Below, in pieces: positions 53,881-63,367 of a stretch of DNA of 64,000 nucleotides (position 1 is the first letter of the stretch; each line of letters opens with the position of its first letter). The translations under genes were made by a program, and so were the position numbers. The notes under the pieces are model-generated. The model made no database searches. It saw nothing but the letters and a program-made list of their open reading frames with translations, and was not told the origin of the DNA. This stretch comes from Sphingobacterium tabacisoli (GTDB lineage Bacteria; Bacteroidota; Bacteroidia; Sphingobacteriales; Sphingobacteriaceae). The stretch spans positions 186,001 to 250,000 of the forward strand of contig NZ_JAEQMU010000005.1 of NCBI RefSeq assembly GCF_017908035.1, written 5' to 3'.

Positions 53881-55141
53881 ATAGGACTGCAATCAGCAAC
53901 GTAAGCATAAAAAACAAAAGTAATAAAATTATATTAGGCAGAATAGCCAACCAACTTCCCTGCCGTAACAGGATATCGTAAAAACCACTCAATGCCCAAT
54001 TCATCGGAGAGAGCTTGGATATCGTCTGCATGATTGCAGGCATTACAAACACGGGCACCCATACGCCACCCACAGCGGCCAAAATCACCACAAACGTAGC
54101 ACCAAAAGGGGCAGACTGTTCCTGCGTAGTAGCAATAGTCCCCAATAAGATGCCAAATCCAATCGCTGCAAGTCCAGCAAACAGTGCCATAGCCGACAGT
54201 TGCAGAAAATGATGCCCCACTTCAAAGGCAGGTAAATCCAAAAGCGGAAACACATATATCCCGACCAGCAACATCAGATAAAACTGAATAAGGCTCACCA
54301 ACAGATAGGTAAAAGTCTTGCCCAGTAAAAACAATGTATAGGGAACGGGATTCGTGATGAGCCGAACCATGGTACCTTGAGACTTCTCCTTTACGATATT
54401 AATGGAAAGTGGTACGACTATAAAAAATATAGCGAACAAAGACCAAGCAGGAACATTATGTTGCACGGCGCTCGGTTTTAGGCTATTCCGACCCGCTTCG
54501 GGACCAATCTCCCGATATTGGAGTATCTGACCGTTATCAAACACCGCTTCTTCATTGACGCTTAGCTCTTCCTGAAAGACCTTATACACCTTATCTTTTT
54601 CAATAGTGGCAATCAGCTTATCAATAGAGCTCTTGATAGCTGTTTTAAAAGACTCCTGCGTAGCAGGGTCAAAATATAGATTGACATCCTTCTTCTTGAT
54701 TTCGGTTATAGCTGCAGTTACTGTATCCGAATCGGAATACGAAAACTCGGCCATCACCTTATCTACATTCTGCTTGATATGAAGATTCAGATCATCGCTC
54801 AACTTGGGTGGCAATACAATAGCCAATTGGTAATCTCCTTTGAAAACAGCTTCTTTTGCTTCATTCTCATCCAGAATGGCGCCATTGACCTTCTCTACCA
54901 CCTCAAAACTACCGATATCACCGAGCTCCTTGCGCACCGTCTGCGCAATTTCTCCCTTATCATTATCAACCAACAGAACCAGAATCCGGGTACCTGTAAT
55001 CGAATCGAATGACCCTTTTTGTACCATCGTAATGGTAATCAATAATACCATAGGCATCACAAAAAGGATAATAAGCCCCCCAACATCCCGCGATTGAAGA
55101 AGAAGCTCCTTACGAATAGCCATACCTAACTTATATAGCAT
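53855..55141 (-). CDS. ABC-2 type transporter permease
   Basis: The 428 residues show an N-terminal helix (about 20-40), a 200-residue extracytoplasmic domain and five C-terminal helices (about 230-420), the pattern of ABC-2 exporters such as YhgE/DrrB-like permeases. It works with the ATPase encoded immediately upstream. It could export the lipid-like pigment or a precursor to the outer membrane; this is inference from context. Confidence 0.9.
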   Translation of the reverse strand: MLYKLGMAIRKELLLQSRDVGGLIILFVMPMVLLITITMVQKGSFDSITGTRILVLLVDNDKGEIAQTVRKELGDIGSFEVVEKVNGAILDENEAKEAVFKGDYQLAIVLPPKLSDDLNLHIKQNVDKVMAEFSYSDSDTVTAAITEIKKKDVNLYFDPATQESFKTAIKSSIDKLIATIEKDKVYKVFQEELSVNEEAVFDNGQILQYREIGPEAGRNSLKPSAVQHNVPAWSLFAIFFIVVPLSINIVKEKSQGTMVRLITNPVPYTLFLLGKTFTYLLVSLIQFYLMLLVGIYVFPLLDLPAFEVGHHFLQLSAMALFAGLAAIGFGILLGTIATTQEQSAPFGATFVVILAAVGGVWVPVFVMPAIMQTISKLSPMNWALSGFYDILLRQGSWLAILPNIILLLLFFMLTLLIAVLYDKKKRTI

Positions 55142-55880
55142 CCCTTAGCCCCCTTCCTGTCAAAGTAATAAAGACATCTTCCAAGTTACGTGCCCCTTCG
55201 GTCGTATCAATAAGTTCCTGAGGAGTGCCCTGTACAATGACCTTACCACTCTCAATAATCGCAATGCGATCGCACAATTCCTGCGCTTCAATAAGGTGAT
55301 GCGAGGTGTATACGATAGTCATACCGGATTGATTTTGCTCTTTTAAAAAATCGAGGATTACATTTTTAGACTGCACATCCACCCCTACGGTAGGTTCGTC
55401 TAAAAAGAGCAATTTAGGTTCATGCAGGATACCCGCCAACAGGTTGACCCGTCGCTTCATCCCTCCGGAAAATGCACCTATTTTTTTATGTGCGAATTTC
55501 GATAGTCCCATCTTTGACAATCCCTCTTCCACCAAGCTGTTTAGAACCTTGCCTTTCAAACCGTACATGGCTCCAAAATAAACCAGGTTTTCTGTAGCCG
55601 TCAATGTAGGATACAGTGCGTACTCTTGAGGCACAACACCTATTAATCTACGGATATCCATAGGGCTGCCCTTATAAGAAAGACCAGCTATCGTAAAGCT
55701 TCCCGATGTAGGTTTTATCAACCCGCACAGCATCGAAATCAAGGTAGTCTTGCCAGCCCCATTAGGCCCCAGTAGTCCAAACACCTCTCCTTCCAAGATC
55801 TGAAGACTGAGATTCTCCACCGAGTAATAGTCGCTGTCTTTATATTTTTTGGAAAGACTGTCTATTCGAATTATCTCCAT
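55131..55880 (-). CDS. ABC transporter ATP-binding protein
   Basis: The 249 residues have Walker A LLGPNGAGKTTL, the ABC signature SGGMKRRVNLL, Walker B LLFLDEPTVGVD and the H-loop in YTSHHLIEA. It belongs to the drug/polyene exporter class that pairs with ABC-2 permeases. The start of the permease overlaps its stop by 11 bp. Confidence 0.93.
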   Translation of the reverse strand: MEIIRIDSLSKKYKDSDYYSVENLSLQILEGEVFGLLGPNGAGKTTLISMLCGLIKPTSGSFTIAGLSYKGSPMDIRRLIGVVPQEYALYPTLTATENLVYFGAMYGLKGKVLNSLVEEGLSKMGLSKFAHKKIGAFSGGMKRRVNLLAGILHEPKLLFLDEPTVGVDVQSKNVILDFLKEQNQSGMTIVYTSHHLIEAQELCDRIAIIESGKVIVQGTPQELIDTTEGARNLEDVFITLTGRGLRDAI

Positions 55881-55884
55881 ATCC

Positions 55885-56886
55885 CTAAACAGCTTTCTTC
55901 AATTTCTTAAAAAATGCTTCTTCAAGGTCCGCTAGGTGGAGTAATTCTGCCGACAAGGTATTATACACATCGCCTTGATTACTCCGTTTCTTATAAACCC
56001 GGGAAGCATTAACCGCGAAATCACGCCATAGATCTCCTATTTCCGTCATCTCTTTGGACAGCTCCAACAAAGCAGGGTTATTAATTTTGTGCCCAGCTTC
56101 CTGCAGGAATGCAGAATAAATATATCGGAATCCGCCGCCACCAGTCCCAATTTCTTCCTGCATACGGACCATTTGTGCTAAATAATAGTTCGCCTTTGGA
56201 ATCCCGACCTTACCCGGCCATTTAGCAATGGCTTTGGCAACCGTACGCATCCCTTTGACTCCCACAATAGGAACCGGGGCCAACATATCATTACAGGCTT
56301 TTCGTATAGATTTCCGAATAGCTTGCGTCCAGTCAATATCACTTTCGGCAGGCACATACGTCGGGTAGTATAGATGTCCTTTAGGAGCAAGCACCCCCTT
56401 CGCAAAACGAACCCGTTCCAACTCTTTCTCGGTGAGCCGGTGTACCCCTTCCATCGTAGGATCACTCACGAGATATTCATTCCCCTCTTTGCCATAAATC
56501 ACCAGGTTATGTGCGTTGAAATGAAATCTATAATCATCTGGAAAATAAGGCAGATGATATACACCGACCTGCAGTCCAGAGGGAATATTCAGTTTCAGAT
56601 TCTCATCCAGCTGCTGTTGTGCCTTGGCAGGACTGGAAAACTTCCTCCGTTTTATTTTGACTCCCAAACGTCTAGCCATACGGCTGAAAATCCAACCTGG
56701 CATCGGGCGATAGCTTAGCCCTGGAGCATTACTTACCTTGAGAAAAGGGAGATAAACATAAAATATACCTGCCCCCAAACCAAAAACCATCGGTTCGGAG
56801 AGGTTCAGTCCCTTATCTTTCAACAAATTCGAGGCCACCCCACTTTCACAATGTGCAGATTGGTGATGTGTAAAATCTAACTGCAT
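55885..56886 (-). CDS. BtrH N-terminal domain / DUF4872 protein
   Basis: The 333-residue protein has a BtrH-like N-terminal fold (HHQSAHCESGVASNLL, with Cys13 as possible nucleophile; FNAHNLVIYGKEG; LVSDPT) and a helical C-terminal DUF4872 part. BtrH is an acyltransferase acting from ACP in butirosin synthesis, and the family has a papain-like fold. Homologues are typical of flexirubin-type clusters. It might move an acyl group from ACP to the resorcinol; this is untested. Confidence 0.82.
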   Translation of the reverse strand: MQLDFTHHQSAHCESGVASNLLKDKGLNLSEPMVFGLGAGIFYVYLPFLKVSNAPGLSYRPMPGWIFSRMARRLGVKIKRRKFSSPAKAQQQLDENLKLNIPSGLQVGVYHLPYFPDDYRFHFNAHNLVIYGKEGNEYLVSDPTMEGVHRLTEKELERVRFAKGVLAPKGHLYYPTYVPAESDIDWTQAIRKSIRKACNDMLAPVPIVGVKGMRTVAKAIAKWPGKVGIPKANYYLAQMVRMQEEIGTGGGGFRYIYSAFLQEAGHKINNPALLELSKEMTEIGDLWRDFAVNASRVYKKRSNQGDVYNTLSAELLHLADLEEAFFKKLKKAV

Positions 56887-57290
56887 TAATCTCCTTTAAA
56901 ATTCTTTAACTCTGCTATGGTGATATCAAATGCATCAGCATACTTCTGCAATCTACTATCACTCAACCTACTAAACACATCCGGTTTAAAATGACGCTTG
57001 ATACGCCATTGCCAAAATCCGGTATATCCCGCCAAGACCACCACATCCATCCTAGTCAGTAGCATATAATAGTAAATGGGGCTTCGCTTTCCCTCTTTTA
57101 CAGCCACTTTAGCCTGGTCAATCTCCGCCTGTAATACTTCCATAGTATGGTCCTGAACGATATTTTTAGCTTCCCAGCCTGTACTCAATGCTGTTGTATA
57201 TTCGCCATTTTCATCCACAGCGTAATACATTTCTCTAGAACCTTTCTGCACGATCCGTCCACTATCTTGGGGTACTTCAGATTTCTTCAT
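56886..57290 (-). CDS. Conserved hypothetical protein of flexirubin clusters
   Basis: The 134-residue product has no signal peptide. It contains SPIYYYMLLTRMDVVVLAGYTGFWQWRI, a partly hydrophobic helix pair, and a C-terminal LQKYADAFDITIAELKNF segment. No domain was recognised. Overlapping its neighbour by one base, it is clearly in the operon. It may be a membrane-associated partner of the BtrH-type protein. Confidence 0.65.
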   Translation of the reverse strand: MKKSEVPQDSGRIVQKGSREMYYAVDENGEYTTALSTGWEAKNIVQDHTMEVLQAEIDQAKVAVKEGKRSPIYYYMLLTRMDVVVLAGYTGFWQWRIKRHFKPDVFSRLSDSRLQKYADAFDITIAELKNFKGD

Positions 57291-57295
57291 AGCTA

Positions 57296-57757
57296 TTAAG
57301 GTTTACGTTCTTGTAAGAATAAATTAATCTCGGCCTCCGCAATCTGGTCACCAAGGACCTCCGCAATCACCGACATGGTACAGATGGTATATCCCGCCCC
57401 CTCAAATTGAGAAACCAAACGAGCAGTTGTACGGATACGCTGTTCTTTCTTTGGCAGGCATTCGATACATACACTTTTAATGGCGGATATAAAACCAATA
57501 ACCCGCTCGTCGACTTCCGGATTATAATCATCCGTATAATAGTTCTGTCCAACAATCGAAGAGCAGGTCTGGGCCATATGCTCTATCAACCCCACTTCCT
57601 GTAGGAGCTCATCGACCAAAAATATACAGTCGCTCTCAATTGTATACTCACAAATAACATGCCCTTGGCTGATTTCGACGATATAGTCTACCATCAACAT
57701 AGGTGCCCTATGAGGCAAAAACTCATGAATAGGTATTTTTATAACGCCTTCTGTCAT
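57296..57757 (-). CDS. Hotdog-fold dehydratase-like protein A
   Basis: The 153-residue protein has a FabA/FabZ-like hotdog: LPHRAPMLMVDYIVE with the active-site His, and EVGLIEHMAQTCSS helix. The partner at 57759 is similar (EHMAQ in both), so the two may form a heterodimer. It should dehydrate 3-hydroxyacyl-ACP in building the polyene. Confidence 0.85.
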   Translation of the reverse strand: MTEGVIKIPIHEFLPHRAPMLMVDYIVEISQGHVICEYTIESDCIFLVDELLQEVGLIEHMAQTCSSIVGQNYYTDDYNPEVDERVIGFISAIKSVCIECLPKKEQRIRTTARLVSQFEGAGYTICTMSVIAEVLGDQIAEAEINLFLQERKP

Positions 57758-57758
57758 A

Positions 57759-58187
57759 TTATGTCGTTGAAGCGATTACCGTTTTCATCTGCGCAGAACC
57801 TATACTATCCTGCCCAATGTATGTTTCTATATGTACCAGAGTAACTCCCATAAACTCCTGGATAATCTCCACCTTACTAGTCAAAACCTCTCCCACCAAG
57901 GGCAATCGGCGTACGTCTGCTTTCTGAATGGAACCGATATATCCAGTAGGCGCCTGTTCCTCGCGGATATAAAAACTATATCCAGTATGTGCCGCCACTG
58001 ACTGTGCCATATGCTCTAATAAACCGCTTTCCTGTAACTGACCTCCAGCCACAAATACATTGTCCGTCCTGATTTCAAAATCAACAACCACCGTCTCTGC
58101 CGTATAATCGAGTAACCTATCGATCATAACCATAGGAAACCGTTGCGGAATCAGCTTGATAATATGTTCACCTTGCACAGGAAGCAT
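57759..58187 (-). CDS. Hotdog-fold dehydratase-like protein B
   Basis: The ATG at 58187 gives 142 residues (MLPVQGEHIIKLIPQRFPM). It overlaps the DarB stop as TAATG, so the GTG extension to 58244 is rejected. The hotdog core RFPMVMIDRLLDY and LQESGLLEHMAQSVAA match the sister gene at 57296. The usual His is replaced near QRFPM, so it may be the non-catalytic half of a pair. Confidence 0.83.
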   Translation of the reverse strand: MLPVQGEHIIKLIPQRFPMVMIDRLLDYTAETVVVDFEIRTDNVFVAGGQLQESGLLEHMAQSVAAHTGYSFYIREEQAPTGYIGSIQKADVRRLPLVGEVLTSKVEIIQEFMGVTLVHIETYIGQDSIGSAQMKTVIASTT

Positions 58188-59320
58188 TAGCACACAGTTA
58201 AATAAGCATAGGAATAGGTAAACCGGGCACTCTCGGGCACACACAGTAGGATTCGCTGACCGGATTTCAATTTCCCGGAATGCACCAGTTCTTCCAACAT
58301 AAGATATACTGACCCTGCCCCGACATTACCAACAGAACGGAGGTTCATAAACCATTTGTCTCTAGTAATCTCAATTCCTGCCTTGGCAAAGCGATTATAC
58401 AGTCCGTCTACAAAATAATGCGAAGAGACATGAGGCAATAGATAGTCGACATCATCAGGAGTCACACCATGCTTCTCCATTGCATCTTTCATACTTTCTA
58501 CGCCTTTATCCAAAATATACTTATCGAGCAACTTGGTGTCTTGCTTGACCGCGAATATGGACTGATTAAGCCACTCTACAGAGGGATAATCACTAAATGG
58601 CTTCAGGTCACCATCCGCTAACTTTTCGGAACCAGCATACATACAGACGTCCAACTCGTGAGCGTAAGAATATCCTTCTACCCAATCCATCCGTAAAGAC
58701 AAAGGACCTCTTGGTTTATTCTCCAAAAGCATGGCACCTGCTCCATCAGAAAGCATCCACCGTAAAAAATCCTTATTAAAAGCAATGATCGGCTGTTCTT
58801 CCAAATCTTTCAGATTTTCCACCTCCTTATTGTAATGATCAGCCAACATCCACGAAGACATCCGCTCCGATCCGGTACACACCGCATTGTCCGTATTTCC
58901 GGCCTTTACCGATAGGTAGCCAAATTTTAGGGCATTCATCCCCGCGCAACAATTGCCTGAGGCAGAATTGACCTCTGACTGACCATTCTTCAGTTCGCCA
59001 TGAACCATTACAGCATGCGATGGCATCAAATAATCCGGCGATGAGGTACCACAAGATATAAGTTGGATATCTGACGCCTTAAAATCTTCATCCAATAGAT
59101 TGCGGATAGCATTGGCAGTCAACAAGACATTGGTATGGGTAGGTACCCCTTCTTTTGTAAGGGCATAATACCTCGTCTGTATACCATTGTTGCGTAAAAC
59201 AATACGCTTCGCCTTTGATTCTCTATCGTTGATCTTACCCAAATAAGTCTCCATATCCTCATTGACAATGGGATCATTGGGCAAAAACTTACTAACACGA
59301 TTTATAAAAACTTGATTCAT
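58187..59320 (-). CDS. darB: DarB-type ketosynthase III (dialkylresorcinol synthesis)
   Basis: The 377-residue FabH-like enzyme has Cys in ASGNCCAGMNALKFG, His in LPHVSSHYFVDG and Asn in SVGNVGAGSVYL. DarB enzymes join two beta-ketoacyl thioesters to a dialkylcyclohexanedione. The gene lies 3 bp from DarA, which is the known partner. DarB with DarA is the clearest mark of flexirubin-type biosynthesis. Confidence 0.93.
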   Translation of the reverse strand: MNQVFINRVSKFLPNDPIVNEDMETYLGKINDRESKAKRIVLRNNGIQTRYYALTKEGVPTHTNVLLTANAIRNLLDEDFKASDIQLISCGTSSPDYLMPSHAVMVHGELKNGQSEVNSASGNCCAGMNALKFGYLSVKAGNTDNAVCTGSERMSSWMLADHYNKEVENLKDLEEQPIIAFNKDFLRWMLSDGAGAMLLENKPRGPLSLRMDWVEGYSYAHELDVCMYAGSEKLADGDLKPFSDYPSVEWLNQSIFAVKQDTKLLDKYILDKGVESMKDAMEKHGVTPDDVDYLLPHVSSHYFVDGLYNRFAKAGIEITRDKWFMNLRSVGNVGAGSVYLMLEELVHSGKLKSGQRILLCVPESARFTYSYAYLTVC

Positions 59321-59323
59321 CTA

Positions 59324-60229
59324 CTAAATACCTTGATAATGTGCCTTCTCCTTTTTAATTTTTGCAAAATATAAAATCGGGAAAAGCACTAATTCGATTA
59401 AAAATACAATAGGTGACAGAAAATATATCGCAAAAATCACGTAATATTTAAAACAGTTCACCAGCAGTTTACGTTTTTTAGGGTTTTTTAAAATTAGTGT
59501 AGACCAGATATGGAACATACGGTTTGCCTTTTTATCCATAGATACCAAGAAAAATCGATAGTCCACAGCACCCTGAGCAAGTAAATGAGACTGCATACCC
59601 TCAAAATTACTACGCTGCAGATGCGAGAGAATCGTCTCCCCATATTTACCTGCTCCTTTGATCTCCCCCTCAGCAACCCCAGGCATAGGGAATATACCAT
59701 AGGCTTTACGCTTTACACCTGAAAATAACCAATCTACAATAGTCACTACAGAAATCATATTATGATGCCTGTCTGTGAGCGCGATATTACCAACCAATCG
59801 GGCACCATTTTGAAGCAACAAGGCTTTTACCTTGTCCTGTGCCTTAGCCCACATATTACGGGATCCACTAATGGTTACAACGGACGTATCCTCTAATATA
59901 CGCTTGGCATATGGGCTCTTTAAAAATGAATTAATTGGGATAGAAGGGGTCAAATACCAGACCTGATAATGAAATAATACCAAGTCGTACTTTTGCTCTA
60001 AAACAGATAGGGCCGGAGGGTGAATCTCTTCCGGAATCTGCTGAAAAGTCTCTGGAAAGACATTAAAAAAAACATCACTACGCCAGGGGAACGAGAAAGA
60101 GTGTACAGTTCTGATTTCGTAAAAATCAACGTGTACCTCTTCATTGTCCAATAAGGGTTGTGCTATTGATTTGGCTATATCTTCCAGTTGTCCAGACTGG
60201 CTATAATAAATTACTAAAACATTTTTCAT
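59324..60229 (-). CDS. darA: DarA, dialkylresorcinol-forming enzyme
   Basis: The 301-residue protein begins MKNVLVIYYSQSGQLEDIAK, a flavodoxin-like phosphate-binding loop, and WYLTPSIPINSFLKSP and GSRNMWAKAQ follow. Two C-terminal hydrophobic helices (about residues 258-292) suggest membrane contact. DarA aromatises the cyclohexanedione made by DarB to the resorcinol. It is the most specific gene for this pigment class. Confidence 0.93.
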   Translation of the reverse strand: MKNVLVIYYSQSGQLEDIAKSIAQPLLDNEEVHVDFYEIRTVHSFSFPWRSDVFFNVFPETFQQIPEEIHPPALSVLEQKYDLVLFHYQVWYLTPSIPINSFLKSPYAKRILEDTSVVTISGSRNMWAKAQDKVKALLLQNGARLVGNIALTDRHHNMISVVTIVDWLFSGVKRKAYGIFPMPGVAEGEIKGAGKYGETILSHLQRSNFEGMQSHLLAQGAVDYRFFLVSMDKKANRMFHIWSTLILKNPKKRKLLVNCFKYYVIFAIYFLSPIVFLIELVLFPILYFAKIKKEKAHYQGI

Positions 60230-60232
60230 AAC

Positions 60233-61126
60233 CTAAGGGGCAGCCTTCTCCTTTCTATTCCAAAAATCAAAAAAATTAAACCACTGTAATGGATATCGGG
60301 ACAAAATCCCCTCGACACTCTTTACATAAAAATCCAATGCGGCCTGCGCATCTCTACGTTTTACAGCATCACACCTACGTGCATACAAATGATAGTGGCT
60401 ATTTGTCTCTTTCATCACATATACGAATATAATGGGGACACCCAATCTTGATGCCAAATGGAAAGGCCCCGAGGGAAAAAAGGCGTTCTTGCCTAAAAAA
60501 TCAGCCTCCAATACCTTTGAACCTTCAAAATAACGGTCGCCTGTAAAACAGATCAGCTCATTGTTCGAAAGCGCGTCGTTAATATTGAATACATGAGACA
60601 TATCCTCCTTGATGTAGATATGTTTAATAGTCGATTTTTCGGAAATCTGTTGCAGGTACTCCTTGATGACAGACACCTCTTGATCCACTGTCACTTGATT
60701 AATCTGAAAGCTCAAATCAAGATCCGAAAAAAACTGTTCCGATATTTCGAAATTACCAACATGGGCAGAAATCAAAATCCCTCCATGACGTTCCTGTAGA
60801 ACCTCTTTTAAGGATTCAATACCATCAAAATCATAGGTAAACTGATTGCGCATACCGGCCGAAATGGCGACTTTGTCAATAATAGTCTGCCCAAACACAA
60901 AATAAACGCTGTATACTTTCCAAAATGAAGTCCATTTTGAAAAGCCCTGCCGCTGATGCAGGTAATAGAAAATATTACTAAAACTTGTGGGATAAAACAG
61001 GAAATAATAAAGGGCTACAAAAACAAGAAGTCCGTAAGCTGTACGGACACCAAATTTCTTTATAAAGAAAACAAATATTTTATAGCCAAGGAGTGTTCCT
61101 TTCGACTTTCCGTCCCATTGGCTCAT
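60233..61126 (-). CDS. LpxL/HtrB-type lipid acyltransferase
   Basis: The 297-residue protein has an N-terminal helix (about residues 22-45) and the HX4E motif in SAHVGNFEISEQF. GVPIIFVYVMKE and LQWFNFFDFW follow, which is the lysophospholipid/lipid A acyltransferase pattern. In this cluster it may join the aryl polyene to the dialkylresorcinol as an ester; in sister clusters the esterifying enzyme is of this type. Lipid A acylation is the alternative. Confidence 0.82.
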   Translation of the reverse strand: MSQWDGKSKGTLLGYKIFVFFIKKFGVRTAYGLLVFVALYYFLFYPTSFSNIFYYLHQRQGFSKWTSFWKVYSVYFVFGQTIIDKVAISAGMRNQFTYDFDGIESLKEVLQERHGGILISAHVGNFEISEQFFSDLDLSFQINQVTVDQEVSVIKEYLQQISEKSTIKHIYIKEDMSHVFNINDALSNNELICFTGDRYFEGSKVLEADFLGKNAFFPSGPFHLASRLGVPIIFVYVMKETNSHYHLYARRCDAVKRRDAQAALDFYVKSVEGILSRYPLQWFNFFDFWNRKEKAAP

Positions 61127-61138
61127 GGTTGTCTAAAA

Positions 61139-61387
61139 TTATTTTGCCAATATTTTATGTTCAATAACGTTGTAGAAGTCCTGAAAGGTAGTCATCCCTG
61201 CAAAATCCGCCTCTCCCAACTTGACCCCAAAATTAGACTCAATCAACACGACTAAATCCACATAATCCAAACTATCTAAATCAAGAGACTCTCTAAGAGG
61301 AGCTTCTGGTTGTATCACCTCTGCATCCACCTCAAATTCCTCTACCAAAATTTCATTTATCGTCTGCTTAATATCCGCGTTACTCAT
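61139..61387 (-). CDS. Acyl carrier protein, second in pigment cluster
   Basis: The 82-residue ACP has the pantetheine Ser39 in LDLDSLDYVDLV. Its start overlaps the ketosynthase stop by 8 bp, so the two are coupled. It is likely the carrier for one of the two chains. Confidence 0.93.
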   Translation of the reverse strand: MSNADIKQTINEILVEEFEVDAEVIQPEAPLRESLDLDSLDYVDLVVLIESNFGVKLGEADFAGMTTFQDFYNVIEHKILAK

Positions 61388-62606
61388 TATTAAATTTCTT
61401 AACTACCACCGCTGAATTTGTTCCACCAAATCCAAAAGAATTTGACAAATATATGTCAATTTCTTGTTTTATTGTTGATGAAACTAAATTTAATTCCTCC
61501 AACCCACTATCTACCTGCTTCAAATTAATATTAGGCGCAATAAAGCCATGTTGTAACATCAATGTAGAATATACAATTTCGCTCGCTCCCGCCATCCAGC
61601 ATTCGTGTCCAGTCATAGACTTTGTTGAACTCACGAAAGGCTTCCCTCCAAATACCTCCAATATTGCCTTTCCCTCATTAGCGTCACCAATCGGTGTAGA
61701 TGTCGCATGGGCATTGATATAATCCACCTCGCTTGCGGCAATACCTGCCTGCTCCAGCGCGCGACGCATCGCCATAGCCGGACCATCAATATTGGGTGTA
61801 GAAATATGCCCTCCATTGGAAGAAAATCCATACCCCAATACTTCAGCAATAATAGGGGCTCCACGCTTTACCGCAGACTCATAACTTTCCAAAATAACTG
61901 TAGCTGCTCCTCCACTAGGCACTAGCCCCGTGCGGTCTATATCAAATGGCCGGGAAGCCGACTCAGGATGTTCGATATCCTCGGCAAATACACCAAGACC
62001 ATCAAAACTCGCCATCGCATAGGGATTTATTTCCTGGGCTCCGCCACAGATAATCATATCCTGCAGTCCCTGCTTGATAAACATATAACCTAGGCCAATT
62101 GCATGCGAACCACTCGCACAGGCCGCGCTGATTGTCATATTGATTCCCTTCAGCCCCAAGATCGTTGCCAGATTCATCGTGACTGTCGAGTTCATAGATT
62201 TAAAGATTGCGCCAGAACCGATTAGTTGGGTATCTTTCTTCTCACGAACTATATCAGTAGCTTCTATTACCGCTTTTGAAACGCTGTCATTACCGTATAG
62301 AATACCGACCTCATTGGCTTCGATATAAGCTGTATCGATTCCGGCATGCTGTAAAGCCTCACGGGTAGCAACGTAAGCATATTCCGACTCTTCGCCCATG
62401 CTGATTCGCTGTCTCCGCGTCAATTCGTTCTTGAGGTTTGGCACTGGTACCATCCCTGTTAGGGGCGATTTGAACCCGAATGCTATTCTAGACTCGTCAA
62501 CCACAATACCAGACTTACCTTCGAATAAGGATTGCCTCACCTCTTCCAAGTTTGTCCCTATGCAAGAATAGATACCCATCCCTGTAATCACGACCCTTTT
62601 ACTCAT
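61380..62606 (-). CDS. Beta-ketoacyl-ACP synthase (FabF-like), third active pigment enzyme
   Basis: The 408-residue enzyme has the complete triad: Cys in SAACASGSHAIG, His in NAHATSTPIGD and His in MTGHECWMAGASE. It is the FabB/FabF-type with the ACP directly downstream and FabG upstream. This suggests a chain-building module with ammonia-lyase starter supply. Confidence 0.93.
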   Translation of the reverse strand: MSKRVVITGMGIYSCIGTNLEEVRQSLFEGKSGIVVDESRIAFGFKSPLTGMVPVPNLKNELTRRQRISMGEESEYAYVATREALQHAGIDTAYIEANEVGILYGNDSVSKAVIEATDIVREKKDTQLIGSGAIFKSMNSTVTMNLATILGLKGINMTISAACASGSHAIGLGYMFIKQGLQDMIICGGAQEINPYAMASFDGLGVFAEDIEHPESASRPFDIDRTGLVPSGGAATVILESYESAVKRGAPIIAEVLGYGFSSNGGHISTPNIDGPAMAMRRALEQAGIAASEVDYINAHATSTPIGDANEGKAILEVFGGKPFVSSTKSMTGHECWMAGASEIVYSTLMLQHGFIAPNINLKQVDSGLEELNLVSSTIKQEIDIYLSNSFGFGGTNSAVVVKKFNNE

Positions 62607-62614
62607 ATACGTAT

Positions 62615-63346
62615 CTAGGAATAAATACCACCGTTAATATTTATAATTTCACCTGTAATATAACCAGATTTTTTTGATGCTAAAAATGAAATTAAATCCG
62701 CAACCTCCTCAGCTTTCCCAAAACGATTTGCCGGAATAAGCTTAACCAACTCCTGCTCATCCATTTCTGCCGTCATATCCGTTTGGATAAAACCTGGAGC
62801 CACCGCATTTACCGTGACATTACGCTTAGCAACCTCTTGTGCCAGCGCCTTTGTCGCGCCGATAACTCCCGCTTTGGCGGCAGAATAGTTAACCTGCCCG
62901 GCAGTGCCCTTTACTCCTGATACCGACACCACGTTGATAATACGCCCATAGCGATTCCGTAACATTTTCTGAATAAAAAAATTAGTTACATGAAAGAATC
63001 CATTCAATGAAACATCCAGCACATTTTGCCAATCTTCTTTTTTCATCCACATGAACAGCCCATCCTTAGCAACACCAGCATTATTGACGACAACCTCTAC
63101 AACCGCATCCGGATGTTCTCCTATCCAATTTGACAAGGCTGTATTTACGGCTTCCTCGTCAGAGACATCAAACTTTAATACTGCACCATTTCCCCCTTCT
63201 TGTTCGACTAGATGCAAGGTTTCCAAAGCAGCGGTCTCATTACCTTGATAGTTAATCAAGACAAAATATCCCAAATCAATAGCTAGTTTTTGACAAATCG
63301 CGCGACCTATGCCTCGGGATCCTCCTGTTACTAATGCACATTTCAT
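62615..63346 (-). CDS. fabG: 3-oxoacyl-ACP reductase (FabG-like)
   Basis: The 243-residue short-chain dehydrogenase has the cofactor loop TGGSRGIGRAI, NNAG, and catalytic Ser and YSAAK (VSVSGVKGTAGQVNYSAAK). It reduces the 3-keto group of ACP-bound intermediates. It precedes the ketosynthase by 8 bp, and the ammonia-lyase gene ends 21 bp upstream of its start. The housekeeping FabG is probably elsewhere; this copy belongs to the pigment pathway. Confidence 0.92.
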   Translation of the reverse strand: MKCALVTGGSRGIGRAICQKLAIDLGYFVLINYQGNETAALETLHLVEQEGGNGAVLKFDVSDEEAVNTALSNWIGEHPDAVVEVVVNNAGVAKDGLFMWMKKEDWQNVLDVSLNGFFHVTNFFIQKMLRNRYGRIINVVSVSGVKGTAGQVNYSAAKAGVIGATKALAQEVAKRNVTVNAVAPGFIQTDMTAEMDEQELVKLIPANRFGKAEEVADLISFLASKKSGYITGEIININGGIYS

Positions 63347-63367
63347 ATCTATGTAATTTGTCTTTTA

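Noticed and set aside
57759..58244. Longer hotdog protein starting at GTG 58244
   Set aside because: It would overlap DarB by 58 bases with a hydrophobic stretch not found in the family. The TAATG overlap at 58187 is the natural start.
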